The position numbers and the translations under genes are program-made. Source: Exophiala sp. HKRS030 (lineage: Eukaryota > Ascomycota > Eurotiomycetes > Chaetothyriales > Herpotrichiellaceae). From it: 64,000 bases of DNA. The notes under the pieces were generated by a model that saw only the letters and a program-made list of their open reading frames with translations, was not told the DNA's origin and did not search any database. This document shows, piece by piece, positions 22,901 through 34,949 of this stretch; the first letter of the stretch is position 1, and each line of letters opens with the position of its first letter. The stretch covers positions 2,542,001 through 2,606,000 of the forward strand of contig JAHWDD010000008.1 of the NCBI GenBank assembly GCA_023897205.1, written 5' to 3'.

Positions 22901-25900
22901 ATTGAAGATAGCCTGCATTCTTCCAAACTTGACTCCGAATTCCATGATCTTCCGGAAAGGCTCTTCAAGGAAGTTCACTTTGATAGAGCCGGAACGCAAG
23001 AAAATACCTGAATCATAACCAGGATAGTTCTTCCGAGAACTATCGTAAGTCTGATATTTGAAATCAGCGAGATCATCACCTTCTATCGCAATGAGCCGGC
23101 GTAAAGAAGAGTCCTCAGGTGCCCCTTGGTTGATGTCATCAACAAGTGACAGGCTGCCGAGTCTTGCTTTAATCTGCATTGTACCTGCATCCAAGAAGAC
23201 ACCAACGTCCCCCGAGTTCAATGAAAGAGTAGCCAGACGAACCCCGTCATTATTGAGGATGAGAGCAATGCTATTCAGTGCTGCTTTGATACGCAACTTG
23301 TCTCCCTGTTGCGGTGGTGGAGTTGTGGGTTCCGCGGAGTCGCCATTTTCCTCGATTTGTTTTGTATCCTGAGCCGGCGGCTTATCACCGGGGCCGGCGA
23401 AAGTGGTAAGCACGAAATCGAGAAGTGTTAGTAGAGTTCTCCTCGTGACTATGACATTGATTGTCGAAACTGACACATCAAGGTTGGTGGCAATACTTTC
23501 GTAAGTTGATTCAAATTCGGGAGATTCGGGATTCACTTTGACGAATTTGATGTTGAACAAATCCTTTCCCTCTTCGGCCTTGAAACCTTTGGAAGATATT
23601 ATTTGCTTGAACTCAGGGAGAGGTTCCTCTTCAATATGGTCGTCCACCGTCAAAGCGCGAAGAATAACCTCGGCAGCCATGTCAAATGGTCTTAGGTAAA
23701 AATCAAAGAAGAAATGTTCTGCAACTAGCTCGACCAGGAGTTGATCCGGTTTTTTGTCCTCGGGATCAGCCTTATATAGCGACGCTTGAAGCTTTTCGAC
23801 GGTAAATTTGATCTCGAAGTTGCGTTGATGAATATTTGCAGGTGTTTCTGGCTTTGCCCCTTTAGCAGTACTACTCCTCCGGGCGTCTTCCGAGTCCGAT
23901 TCGTCTTCGATGATGGGCATGTCTTTGGTCTCGAGTAATGCCACAGACTTCCTCTTTGCTTTAGAGTCCTCGAGCTGTTTGTTTGGTTGTATCTTCTGTG
24001 ATTGAGCATTGGGTTGCGAGTTTGAATTCTCAAACTTGGGGATTGCAACCTCAATCAACCGCATCAAGTTTTTGTACTTCCTGTCTGAGATAGACACATG
24101 GAGAACCGGCATCGAACCAGAGATGCGTATTTTGGTAATGTCAGGGGCTTTAGGCAGAATCGAATTTTCAATCAAGAAATCCATGTTAATGCGGTCCACA
24201 ATGTGCATGTTCTTGGAATCGTCCTGATCCTCTAATTGCGCCCTGGTTGCTTCAATACCAGGCCCAATAAGAACTTGAGTGGAACTGAGCTTCAGATGGA
24301 ACTTGTCATACATCAAGCCCTCCAACTGTTTGAAGTCATCATCAGTATACTGTTGCTTCTTCTTAGAGTGCATCTCTCGCATAGTGTCCTGGTCTACGAG
24401 CTCACTGTTCAAACTGACATGACCGGCGTCGAGTATCATGCAAAGGGTGCTTTCTTGTGTGATACTCTCTGGGATGATGAAAATCGGTGCTTGGATGTCT
24501 ATATTAGCATTGATTGTTTTGTGCTCTTCAAGAGCAAATTCAAGACCAGCGCGAGTTTGTTGTCTGATCTCGTTGACGGTGGCGCCAGCTGTTTCTAGCA
24601 GTGCTCCTATTGATTCCATCTGTCTCTCCGGAGGTTTGAAGAATTTGGCGATTTCAACGACAAATTTTGGATTATGGATGAACTCGAGGCTCTTGAGCTT
24701 CAGCATCACCTTGGTATCGGCACTCTCATCAAGCGGATGGTTTTCGAATACGAGATGAAACAGATTGTCATCCGATACAGTTGCATCTGGGGCCTCATCT
24801 TCTGTCGAAGCTTCATCGTCCAAAGTACCGTCTTCATGTTCTTTGATGTCGTCCTTATCTTGTTCTTCAACTCCTTTCACTTTGACAATTTGTGGGAACA
24901 AGCTCCCTGGCGTTGTGCCATCGTAGACACGGAAGCCGCCAAGTGCAAGGTCTGCAAGAAGAGAATCCGGTCTTTGGAGAGCCTTGGCTTTAAAGTTGTC
25001 GAAAACCAACTTGAGGACTTCATTTGCTTCACCATGAGGATCGCGTTTCAGAGTAAAGCTACCGGTACGGAGACTCGACTCAACTTGGAGTTTGATGGTC
25101 TCTCGCGGCAGGTCAACGCTATCTGCAATGGCCTTCTTTTCGTCCCAATCAATAGCATTGTACAGCTCTTTGCGTTGCTCTTCAGTCATGCCCTCTTCAC
25201 CATCTTCTTGCTTGGCCTCGGGCTTTGATCCCCATATCCATGAAGACCAAGTCTGTTTCTGAGCAGGTTTCGGGGCGCCGATGTTTTCTTTCCGAAGTTG
25301 ACTTCGAGCTAGTGATCTCCAGAATCTTAGATCTTCGTAACTCAGCTTAAACTCCAAATCTGCAAGGTCTTTCGCTTCTTGTTCTGTCAAAGCCTGCTCC
25401 TTTTTCTTCTTCTTGAAGAGTTCGATGTATTTGAGCCGTGTGTCTCTGCGCTCCTTGAAATAATCCCAAGTCCATCTGCGATTGCGCTCGTGGATCTTGT
25501 TGAGCACAGCGGAACCAGCGAACCTTAGCCATGCCTTTGGATCTTCCTTGGGACTTTTTGCGGGCTGTTCTTTCTTATATTCTTGATGGCGAACAAAGTA
25601 ATGCATGAGATCAACCAGCATCAAAGCGTCACGATACTGATCTTCGTCCAGAATGAACCCGAGTTCCTGGAACAAGAGGCGGGCTTTTATCTTTGGTGTA
25701 TCAATTTTGCCACTCTTGTCCATTTCGATACCCGCACGGCCACTGACAGGCTTGAGAAGATATTGAGAGTTTCCGGTGTTCTCAATCGCATCTTTGAATT
25801 TTGTAATGAGCTCATCCTTGTCAATTTCTTGTGCCGCTGCACCAATATCGCCTCCTCTCCCGGTACCAAATAAGTCCGCATCACTGTTCCAGTACAGTGC

Positions 25901-26536
25901 CAAAGAATTGAGAACGGCCAGCTTATGAGTGGTGCCAGATGTGGACTGGATGAATGTTGGTCGCCAATCTGCATCTGTACTAACGGCGCTCATTTCTTTG
26001 AGAGTGATTCCAACGGCGAAAGGATGGCCTGGGGTAGCGATTGAATCTTCATAGCGGATGTGGACGTTTTTGATGCTGACCTGCAGATTGTCGACTATGG
26101 CGGTCACCAGACTCTGGGTGAAGCTCTGATTCTTCTGCTGCTCCTCAGGGCTCATCGACTCGGTGTTACGTTCTTTGAGCAGTTCAGCACTTTCCAGCTT
26201 TTCGAGTTTGACAGCAACTGCGCGTTTTTCCTCTTCGTCGGCATCATACTCGTCCTCTTCTTTCGGGGCGGCAAGCAGAAAAACATCCTCGATGTTTACT
26301 CGTACAGGTTTACCCCTCAGATTTGACCATGGAATGGACAAGGTCAGCTCGCCTAGTCGGCCTTCGACAACATTGATGGGTAAATGTAGTTGATCCAGGG
26401 CCTCCCTCCTCAATTCAAGATTCCGAAGCTTTACATCGCCAGACCAGATACCAACATTGAGCTGTTTGGGATCAAAATTCTTGACGTACATGCCCAGAAA
26501 GCGATTGAGAAGATTGGCAACCAATCCTTCTAACAT
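16931..26536 (-). CDS. VPS13: VPS13, bridge-like lipid transfer protein (frameshift in sequence)
   Basis: VPS13 is a very large rod that carries phospholipids between membranes at contact sites involving the nucleus-vacuole junction, mitochondria, endosomes and ER. Coding segments are 26536-17045 and, after a 73-nt intron, a 41-nt last exon 16971-16931 that replaces a short read-through tail and ends NAFNDKYNAKG; total about 3,177 residues. The chorein N-terminus is clear (MLEGLVANLLNRFLGMYVKNF), followed by VPS13 repeats, the adaptor-binding (VAB) region in the last third with its ITFRSPLLVEN element, and C-terminal ATG2-like and PH-like segments (GVTSGGNAFASSV, ERTGMSFGLKGG). One missing base at GGG 20421-20423 splits the frame into pieces of about 2,037 and 1,140 residues. 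The second piece runs on in matching family sequence, so a sequence error is likely. It is divergent from APN2. Confidence 0.96.
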
Positions 26537-27571
26537 CTTGCCTTGGGCTGGCCGTTACCCGGGCCTGGGTCGGTTGGAAGTGTTATATGGCAAAGGAAAA
26601 CATGTAAAGACCAAGTCTTCTTGTGATCAAATCAATTCATGTATTAGATCCTGGCTGATGCCACGGTGGACTTGACAAGAATTGAGTTTAACTGATTCCC
26701 GTTGAGAAGAAACCTGATTGACCGCACAGCCACTCAAGTGTGGCGGGGGCCTGTGCTTGGAAGTGACGTTGATGAACAGTTTCGGAAATATCAGATCTGG
26801 TGTGTACAGTGGCGCCGTGTTGTTACGATCAAGTTGGTAAAAGCCGGAAGGAAATCAGAGGCGCATTCAATAAAAGTACAAAATAGATTGCTCGATGGCA
26901 ACATTCGTGTGAACAGCGTGGAATGAGAAAAACAATTGACTGTTGGATGTAGTTTAGTCTGATGAATTGAGGTGGAACGAAAGTCTGCCTACAATTGATT
27001 GTTCATTACGTCAGTGCTTGGAGGAAAAGAACCGAGAGAGTCTCGTGTGCACTTTGGTTTTATGCACCCACATCATCGTTGGCATCAGTGGCACCGTGTG
27101 GCCGCGGGGCCAGGTTGGTCGGGCGGAGGTAAGATTGGATGTTCCGGGTGGCATAGGCCTAAGTTTTGCTTAAGGCTGGGCCTAGGGAGCGCCCTGCCAG
27201 ATTCTGGGACAGGCCTCGGGCTACTTACCACTAACTAATCCAACTAAGAGAGAGCACTCCGTACTTATTCCCCTCACCATTCCCATGCAGTGGTTCCTCA
27301 GGCATCGTCGTCCTAACCCTACCGCCTAACGCCAACCAATCCAATCAGCTACCCCATGATTACGACATCAACTATCAACTGTCTTGTTCGTGACTGCGCG
27401 TCAGCCTCGTGTGTATATTCGCCTCTCGACAGAACCGCGAATGGTGAGCCACTGTTGATCACCATTCCAGTTCACGGGTTCGATCTCTCCCAATAGCTCC
27501 CTTCGATCCTCTCTGGGTGTCTACTCGTCCTCGTTGCCTCTACGATGCGGCGGCGGCGGCTCTGAGCAGCA
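26537..27571. other. Divergent promoter region, VPS13/APN2
   Basis: No gene is seen in 1.0 kb. One ACTCCGTAC motif lies at 27256-27264, about 310 bp before the APN2 start. Confidence 0.6.
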
Positions 27572-29478
27572 ATGGGCGTCCGAATCACCACCTGGAACGT
27601 CAATGGGATACGAAACCCATTTGGATATCAGCCATGGCGAGACAAAAGAACTTTCGATGCCATGTTTGATATCCTCGAGGCCGATATAGTCGTTTTCCAG
27701 GAGACAAAGATCCAGAGGAAAGATTTGCGAGATGATATGGTACTGGTTCCTGGCTGGGATAATTACTGGAGTCTTCCGAAACACAAGAAAGGTACATTGA
27801 ATCTCTCTAAAAATCATGTTCTCTCAATCTGACTGTGGCAGGTTACTCTGGGGTTGTCATTTACACCAGATCTGCCACTTGCGCCCCCATACGAGCAGAA
27901 GAAGGCATTACTGGCATCCTTTGTCCTCCTAACACCACGACGAGCTTTCGGGATTTGCCCGAAGATGAACAAATCGGTGGATATCCAAATGCCGAACAAC
28001 TATCCCAGGCCGACTTCGACCCAGCTACTCTTGATTGCGAAGGCAGATGTGTCATTCTAGAATTCCCAGCCTTTGTCCTCATTGGTACATACTGTCCAGC
28101 AGAAAGAGATGAGACACGAACTCATTTTCGCTCAAGCTTTCTCCGCGTCTTGGATTCGAGGATCAGAAATCTTATCAAATTGGGCAAAAGAGTTATTTGG
28201 ACCGGCGATCTGAATATCTCGCGAGAGGAAATCGATACTGCAGCCGCGGAAGAAACCATGAGAAAGAACGGTCTAAACACGATTGAATGGATTTCTACAC
28301 CAGCCCGAAGAATGTTCAATCAACTGCTTGTTGGGGGAAAGGTTCATGGCGAGAGGGACGAGGGCAGAGAAACATCGGTCATGTGGGATGTCTGTCGAGG
28401 ATTCCATGAAGGTCGAAAAGGCATGTATACATGCTGGGAGACCAAGGTTAATGCGCGGCCTGGAAACTATGGTGCAAGAATTGACTATGTTGTCTGCAGT
28501 CACGATATGAAGGATTGGTTCTCTGAATCTGACATCCAGGAAGGCCTCATGGGATCAGACCATTGTCCAGTTTATGCCGTATTTAAAGACAAGATCACGG
28601 TCGGTGACACTGAAAGCCATATTCTAGACATCATCAATCCTCCTGGCATGTTCAAAGATGGCGTTCGACAACAAAATTGGACGACCAAGAACCTTTTACC
28701 AATGTCTGGGAAACTCATTCAAGAGTTTGACAAGAGACGCAGTATTCGGGATATGTTTACTCAAAAGCCAGCCATGGTCAAATCGACGAGTACGATGGGA
28801 GATAGCCCTGTATCAATTCCTGAGTCCGTACCTCTTTCTTCTGGCACGAGAGTCTCAGCATCACCCAGGAAAACAGGAAGTGCATCGATTTCAGGCGACG
28901 AATATGCCAACGCCTCACCCACGGCTCCGACAACTTCTCTCAGCAACAGTGCCAAACGACCGGCTGCGGTCCTACCCGCACCAGCCGCAAAGCGTTCGAA
29001 GACGTTGTCGCAGACCACCTCTAACGGGCTCAGCAAAGGCCAGAAAAGTCTTAAGGGATTCTTTGCTACCAAAACACCAGCAGAAGTGAAACCTGTCGAA
29101 ACAACTGTATCGGCTGCATCCGAGCCTGATGCTTCCACTGGTCAGATCAATTCGAAGCAATCTTTTCAACCCGCGGACCTACCTGACTTGACTTCTGTTG
29201 CCAAATCGGATCTTTCTATGGAAGACGACGCAGTCTCTTTTGCCGCCAAACAATCATGGGGCAAACTTTTCGCGAGACCAGTGGCTCCCAAATGTGACCA
29301 TGAAGAACCATGCAAGACAATGTTGACGAAAAAGCCTGGTGTCAACTGTGGACGGTCATTCTGGATGTGCAATCGGCCATTGGGACCAAGTGGGAAGCAG
29401 GAGAAAGGTACTCAGTGGAGATGCGGCACTTTTATCTGGGCCAGTGATTGGGATGCTCATCTGCCCGAACCTGATTGA
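27572..29478 (+). CDS. APN2: AP endonuclease 2 (DNA lyase), MAT-locus flank
   Basis: APN2 cuts DNA at abasic sites and trims damaged 3' ends in the nucleus; in fungi it borders the mating-type locus. Exons are 27572-27791 and 27842-29478, 618 residues. The exonuclease-endonuclease-phosphatase fold runs from about 1 to 350, with TTWNVNGIR, the metal-binding glutamate in FQETK, the catalytic WTGDLN, and GSDHCPVYAVF near its end. A disordered Ser/Thr/Pro linker follows and carries a PCNA-interacting box QKSLKGFF near residue 474. A C-terminal GRF zinc finger is present (CDHEEPCK, NCGRSFWMC, QWRCGTFIW). Both ends look complete. The same-strand 3' flank is the MAT idiomorph region. Confidence 0.96.
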
Positions 29479-31670
29479 TTCATGCTCAGCAGATATCAAG
29501 AATTCCCGAATCGCCAGAATTAGCAATCGAGCAAGCGCTGCTTTTTTCCTGCTTGTGATGACAGCACGTCAAACCGGTTCGAAACAGCCGACAACAGCAC
29601 CGCGCCGTGTCCAGTGTAGTACCTCCACTTGAGGCTCACGCAACCGACATGTCGAGAAGTGATCTGACATAGGCATGTCCTCTACCTGAGGATGAGCATA
29701 GTATCGTCGTTGGCCAGGGCTCCACTCTCGTGGAAAGACTGAAATCTTGGTCGTCTGCCCATTTTAGATCATTACCAAGGAAATGCCAACATAGTCCCAA
29801 TAAAAGACTGTGCCATACAAACATCAGTTCTTCATCGATCACAACGTGACAATACCCCAGCCCATCCACCCTCCACACTCTCGTTCCTTCCTTAACTCAA
29901 ACAGTCTCGGTATATGTACCGCCTTCGTCTGCAGAATCCCATCGTGAGAAAATCGAGATCGTTTGACCACCCTCATTCCAACCCTACGATGTCGCCACCA
30001 AAAGCTGCCCCGTCGACGATCGCTCGGCCAACTACACAATGTAGCCTACACGCCGGTCACCGCAGTAACGTCGAAAGAATACCAACAATGACGATGGCAG
30101 AGCTTACACGATTGAACGGTCATCATGTTGATTCGGCCTTAGAGTTAGTTAAAGAACTCCGCTCGGCCAAGAGCCTGGGACTCGTGGGGAAATGCAGGGG
30201 GCGTGCAAAGGTCTGAATGGTAAGTGTGTTTGTAAAGGGAACAGCAGCTTGTACCGCTGGTGCAAGCCATGACGATCGTCCTCCCAACTACGGACCCGGG
30301 AATAAAGGGCAGAAGAAGAAAATGCGAAGCACGAATATGGGAACAGCATGGTTGATTTTAAAACTTGGTTTATTGACTGTAGGAGCTGAACGAATCTAAC
30401 TAGGGGAAAGGAACGCCGCCACCTCGTGCTGATCGATGTGTTGTTCTGTTCTATCCCTCCCTTGACGGTGGACTTGTGACCAAGTCGTTGGTGTGCCCAG
30501 GTTTCGAATTCTCCTGACTGTGCCTGAGACTTGATGTTTTTGTTTTCCCGCTGCCTTGTCGTGTTGTTTTCTTGACGCTGGCCGACTGCCACAGCGACGT
30601 CTTGGAGGTTTGATGGGTTCAAGAGACTGTGTTTTGCCCATAAGTGCCAGACGAACTGTTGGTGTGCATTGAATTAATGTCTTTCACGAGTGGGTAGTCG
30701 CTCCTCTTTTTTCTGTTCTCAATGCTTGGATGAAATGGAAAGGATGGCTATTGACCATGTTCAGCTCGAACCGATCGAGGATCGAAATTATGTACTTGTG
30801 TGTACAAGAGAATAGGCAGGACTCGACTGTGTTGTTCAACTGTTCCCTCAATGGACGAATGTTCGCGAAGATGGTGACTGTGTCACCTGGCAATGCCTTC
30901 TGTGTAATATTTTTGGTGGCATGATGACATGCTGGGTCGTTTGTGCCTGTAGTATAGCTGAAAATATTTAAGTGCCAGTATTCTTGGAATGGGCAGGCTC
31001 GTTTCTGCACTCTCCAAGTCTACATCATGCTGTAGATACCAAGAACAGGGGATGCCTCGAAGTGGGACTCAATTGACTGTGGACTATATCCAAACAGCAT
31101 TCGTCCCGCTATTCATGAATGTTCATGTAGTTCGGCGACCTTGGCTTGTGGTACTTCAAATCTTTGAATTGTGTGGGAGGTCGAAATGATCGGAGGAATA
31201 CAATGGGGAAAATATTTGGGCCAGTCATGTTGGCAGCTGGTGGAGGATCTATCTCGAGCCGCGCTGTCGGGGTCAGATTTATCTATGGCCAGAATCATAC
31301 CGTGCTTACCAAGGAGGACAGTACAATCTTCCACCATCTCCGGGCCGTGTATAGGAACGTCAATCCGCAGACTGTCGCTCTGTCGCTTGTCAGCTCTTGT
31401 CTCGGAACTCCAGAAAAAATCATACCTCTTGGTATGGGTTAGGTGTTATGTATGACTGGATGAATTAGTAGGGCACAAAATTTGGGAAGAAACTCACATT
31501 ATGGCTTTGCTGAGACAGTGATATGTCTGGGTTCGGTGCTTGGCTTTCGGGGTTGTCCTTTCAAGGATCAGCATGGAGCCTCAAAAGCTGAAGGCAGTAA
31601 TACCTACAATATCAATCATCCTCGTGGTCGGCGCAGGTTCCATTTTTGGCGGCTCGGGATGCTACGGCAG
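29479..31670. other. Left part of the MAT region, mostly without recognisable genes
   Basis: Apart from the small ORF at 29914-30216 and a possible last exon of the neighbouring gene near 31568-31603, I see no gene here. No HMG-box sequence (MAT1-2-1) was found on either strand in the longer frames. The left boundary between flank and idiomorph should fall in this stretch. Confidence 0.5.
29914..30216 (+). CDS. Small hypothetical ORF (100 aa)
   Basis: An ATG-initiated frame of 100 residues begins 436 bp after the APN2 stop on the same strand. A second ATG at 29989 would give a 75-residue form starting MSPPKAAPSTIARP. The C-terminal part (MTMAELTRLNGHHVDSALE) could be helical and is followed by a basic tail. 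I recognise no family and see no signal peptide or membrane segment. It may be a chance frame, or one exon of a longer gene. It is listed because gene content between APN2 and the MAT genes varies among fungi. Confidence 0.22.
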   Translation: MYRLRLQNPIVRKSRSFDHPHSNPTMSPPKAAPSTIARPTTQCSLHAGHRSNVERIPTMTMAELTRLNGHHVDSALELVKELRSAKSLGLVGKCRGRAKV

Positions 31671-32364
31671 TCAGTCTGAATGCGCATGCAGCTCTGGAAT
31701 GCAGCTCCTTACCCGGTGGTTCCAATCGTGATAGTAATTGATTTCGCGAAACATGTCTCCCACAATTCTCATTCCCACTGGTGGAATTACTTGTATAGAA
31801 GATTTTGGCGTCGTGCGTAATAGTCTGTCGCTCAGTGGTACACCTGGGCTCATGTTACAAAGAAAGTTCTCCCAGCCTTTGCTCCCCTTGACAAAGTGTG
31901 GTCGAGAATAAGTATTGTGGTTGAATTGTTCAAGGTCGCTCTGTATATGCTGCAGTAGAAGATGCTTGACAGCTTCAACAAACTGCAGGTTGGCATCCAA
32001 CGCGATCAAGGCTGCAAATCTCACTCTGGCAGCATTTGAGGGAAATAAATCCGGATGTTGAAGAAGTCTTCGAGTTTCGGTGGAAATGAACTGCAGGCGT
32101 CGAATTCGCGATTCGCTATCCACATGTCTGACGAGTTTGACCATTGGCGCAGCCCTGGCACGGAGGACTTCAAGACCGAGGAAAATAAGATAGTCCAAAC
32201 TGCAAGCTATCTCGACGCTACCATCTTCTGCGGGAAAGTACGTTAGCCAAAAGGTCGGCTCTCGAAGAGGCGATCATACCGTTCAGAAAGCCGCGATTTT
32301 GGGCTTCAGAAATGCTGCAACCATCTGAAGAGAAAGCAGTGGCTTCGACAATATTCTCTTTCAT
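31671..32364 (-). CDS. Unrecognised MAT-idiomorph gene, candidate MAT1-1-4-like
   Basis: A two-exon gene can be read divergently from MAT1-1-1. Exon 1 is 32364-32280, starting at an ATG that encodes MKENIVEATAFSS. A 52-nt intron (32279-32228) has a GTATGA donor, a CTAAC branch site and a GCAG acceptor. The second exon runs from 32227 to a stop at 31671, about 213 residues in all. The frame is open upstream of that ATG to about 32475, so a longer 5' end (an extra exon, or an ATG at 32505-32507 reached through a one-base slip) is possible. A GTAAGG donor at 31712 could instead splice to 31603 and end at 31568. The product looks helical and soluble with no domain I recognise. Position beside an alpha-box gene suggests the accessory MAT1-1 gene reported from Onygenales and Chaetothyriales; this is inference. 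Confidence 0.5.
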
Positions 32365-32836
32365 CTTGTTGAAACTGTTGATTATGGCAGACGGCGTTTC
32401 GAATACAATTCTGCGACATGGCCATGCTGATAGTATCAAGGACGGGTATGCCAGTGTCTTAACATCTTTCTAGATTGTCCACCCTGCGGTGGCTGGGAAT
32501 TTGCCATCTTCTTTTGAGTTATGTTATTGTTGTCTAGTGACCTGACCGTTACCAAATCTTAGCATTGTCTTGAGTGAGCAAAAGTGAAGTAAAGAGATAG
32601 GTCCGGTAGAAAATCTTTGCACATGCCACCAACCACAATGACTTGTGATTTGCAAACTCGATCGTCACTGTCTATAAATCAAACGCAAACTTACAAGCAA
32701 ATCTTTTCGAGATCAACTTCTTTTGAATTGAACAACTGTCGTGTTCGAATCGGAAACAATTGTCTCACATACCAATTTTCTTTGTTGAGAGTCCAAGCGC
32801 CAGATTTCATCTTCCCTCCGCTGAAAACGAACCAAA
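32365..32836. promoter_or_regulatory. Divergent promoter between the MAT candidate and MAT1-1-1
   Basis: These bases separate two divergent start codons inside the idiomorph. They are A/T-richer than the flanking genes and probably contain both promoters, unless the minus-strand gene begins further upstream near 32507. Confidence 0.5.
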
Positions 32837-33946
32837 ATGGGTACGAACAAGGAACGACTTCAGGCAACATTGAGTGCCATCTTTGCAAATCTCTCTGAAG
32901 AACAAGTGAGCGGCATCACAAAGTCTCTTACATCTGTTGCTTCTCTGGACTCGCAGGATCTCGTGGCGAATGTCATGCACCCAGAACCCGCAGAAAAAAC
33001 AGGAAAGCCCTCAGCTCGGACCCAGAAGCGTCGAGAGGGGAAGCAAAAGCGTGTTCTCAATGGTTTCATCTGTTTTCGTTGTGAGTCTGTCAACTTCGTA
33101 AGGATATCAGAGTTCTGACTGAAGTAGCGCACTATGGCTCCGTCTTCAAAGGCAAGCAGATGGACAAATCTGGGCTGCTTCGCCAGATGTGGGCTGCCGA
33201 ACCTCGAAGAAATCTGTTCAGCCTGCTAGGCAAGGCATACTCCGAGTTAAGAGACAATCACGCACAGTCTCTCTCACTTGACAGCTTCCTTCGAGCCGTG
33301 ACCCATCTGCTTCCGGTGGTCCCTGCTGATCAATATCTTGATAAGATGGGCTGGGTGGTATTTGTGAGTGAAGGAAGAACAACAATACATCGATCAAAGG
33401 GTTTTGATGCAACTGCTGTCAGCTTTGAGTATCCTCCTCGGACAAATCTTTCAGTACATGACCTGGTTTCTCACTGCTATGAGCAAGGCCTTGTGGACAG
33501 GCGCACTCGTCAGCCTGCTTCAAAGTCGGAAGATTTGACTTCACATCAGATATCTCAAGACGCCATGGCATTTGCGACTGCCCCGGAGCTACAGAAAGAT
33601 TGTGCCGATGATCGCATCAGAACTCCTGAGGACAAGGTAGGATTTCGGCTCTATTTTGTGCCTCGCAGTTATGACTGACATGTTCAAGCAGACTGATAAT
33701 GAAATTGGCCATGCCATTTCCACACATACTTCCCCTTCCAGCGCAACAAGTAGTGGCTTTGATGACGGCTACTTGACAATGAAAGCTGTCACGGCTGACC
33801 AGCAGGCTGCGTACGAGCGATTGGAGTTTGGCTTCCACTTCCATCCAGACATGCCACCCGTTCTAGGCTTTGACCCTCGCATCGTCCAGGATGATTTCGA
33901 CCCTTTCGACCTCGACCTCAGCAGTTTCGTTCAATTCGAGAAGTAG
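32837..33946 (+). CDS. MAT1-1-1: Mating-type protein MAT1-1-1 (alpha box)
   Basis: This is the master transcription factor for MAT1-1 sexual identity, acting in the nucleus. Exons are 32837-33080, 33128-33636 and 33692-33946, 335 residues. The alpha-box DNA-binding domain spans roughly residues 70-127: KRVLNGFICFRSHYGSVF, KSGLLRQMWAAEPRR and LLGKAYSELRD. It is interrupted by a 47-nt intron at the FRS codon, a position that, as I recall, is conserved in fungal alpha boxes. The rest matches the looser MAT alpha family, with a possible second homology segment around FLRAVTHLLPVVP and an acidic, Phe/Asp-rich C-terminus (DDFDPFDLDLSSF) that could activate transcription. The frame is intact. It lies between APN2 and SLA2, the classic MAT position. 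Confidence 0.95.
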
Positions 33947-34930
33947 GTGGGCACATTGTAAAAGACAAAGGAACGTGAGCAAAATGGGTCGAAGCAGGAT
34001 CGAAATTGAATCATGGTCGTCGGTTTGCTACATGATAAAGAGACAAAATTAAGAAAGATGCATGCAACGAAACAACCTGTGCATCTCCAAGATCATACAT
34101 ACGGATATCGAGCGTCGGAAAACGGAGGAAATAAATGAAGACCTGAATGTTCACAGGTTAGGTTGGGGATTCAATGTGGTGAGGGTCCAGATAGAGATGC
34201 AGTGCCAATTGAAGAGCCAGTTCAGAGAACCATCGCTCGCTCTTATGCTGGGATTTCCAGCAACCTCACGGAAACATACAATATTGAGACCATCGCAAGA
34301 GCAAGAGAACGTGGAACAAGAGGTCGATGTAAACTTTGCGCCGCGATGGCAAGCGAGCCAATGATGATGATAGGCAGCCCAATGAGGCAATGGGCCAAGG
34401 ACCGGGCCACCAACAGTAACATCAAGTACGAAAAAGTACATAATGACACTCGATACAAACCTGACAGATCTTGATTCCCTTCCACTAATTACTGAATCAT
34501 TAGTTTCTTTGGGACGTAGATTCAAGCTCAATCCCTCTTCTCTGATTTGACCAGGCGTGTTTGACATGTATCAAATGAGGACCGAATCTACCTACCAGCT
34601 CAACAGCGCCATACATGATCTCCACACCATCATGTAATCATCCTCTCGACATGCCAACAGCGGCGATGTTTTAGGGTTGGGCAACAACTCGTCATTTAAA
34701 CACGAACTCTACATAAGGAGGACTCATAGGCACCGCATGTATCGCCCCATCGGCCCAGTCCTTTCGCCCAAAGCCACCTAAACATGACCAAGCTAATTAC
34801 CTCATACCTTGGACGTTTCCGACCTGTGCCAGTTTCTTTCTCACTGCATGAATCTCTCCTGACATCTAGGCAACCTGAATCCCACCTCCGACGGGCTCAT
34901 GTTCAGTTCATAATTCACATCAGCAATATC

Positions 34931-34949
34931 AGCAGCAGCAGCAGCAGCA
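34931..34949. repeat. AGC trinucleotide repeat
   Basis: Six AGC units form a short microsatellite in the spacer downstream of MAT1-1-1. Confidence 0.85.

Noticed and set aside
27465..27500. tRNA-like T-arm sequence (GGTTCGATCTC)
   Set aside because: No matching acceptor stem, D-arm or anticodon arm in the surrounding 80 bases.
32218..32439. Stop and frame change in the MAT-region minus-strand gene read as a pseudogene
   Set aside because: A 52-nt intron with proper donor, CTAAC branch site and acceptor removes the stop and restores the frame, so no break is needed there.
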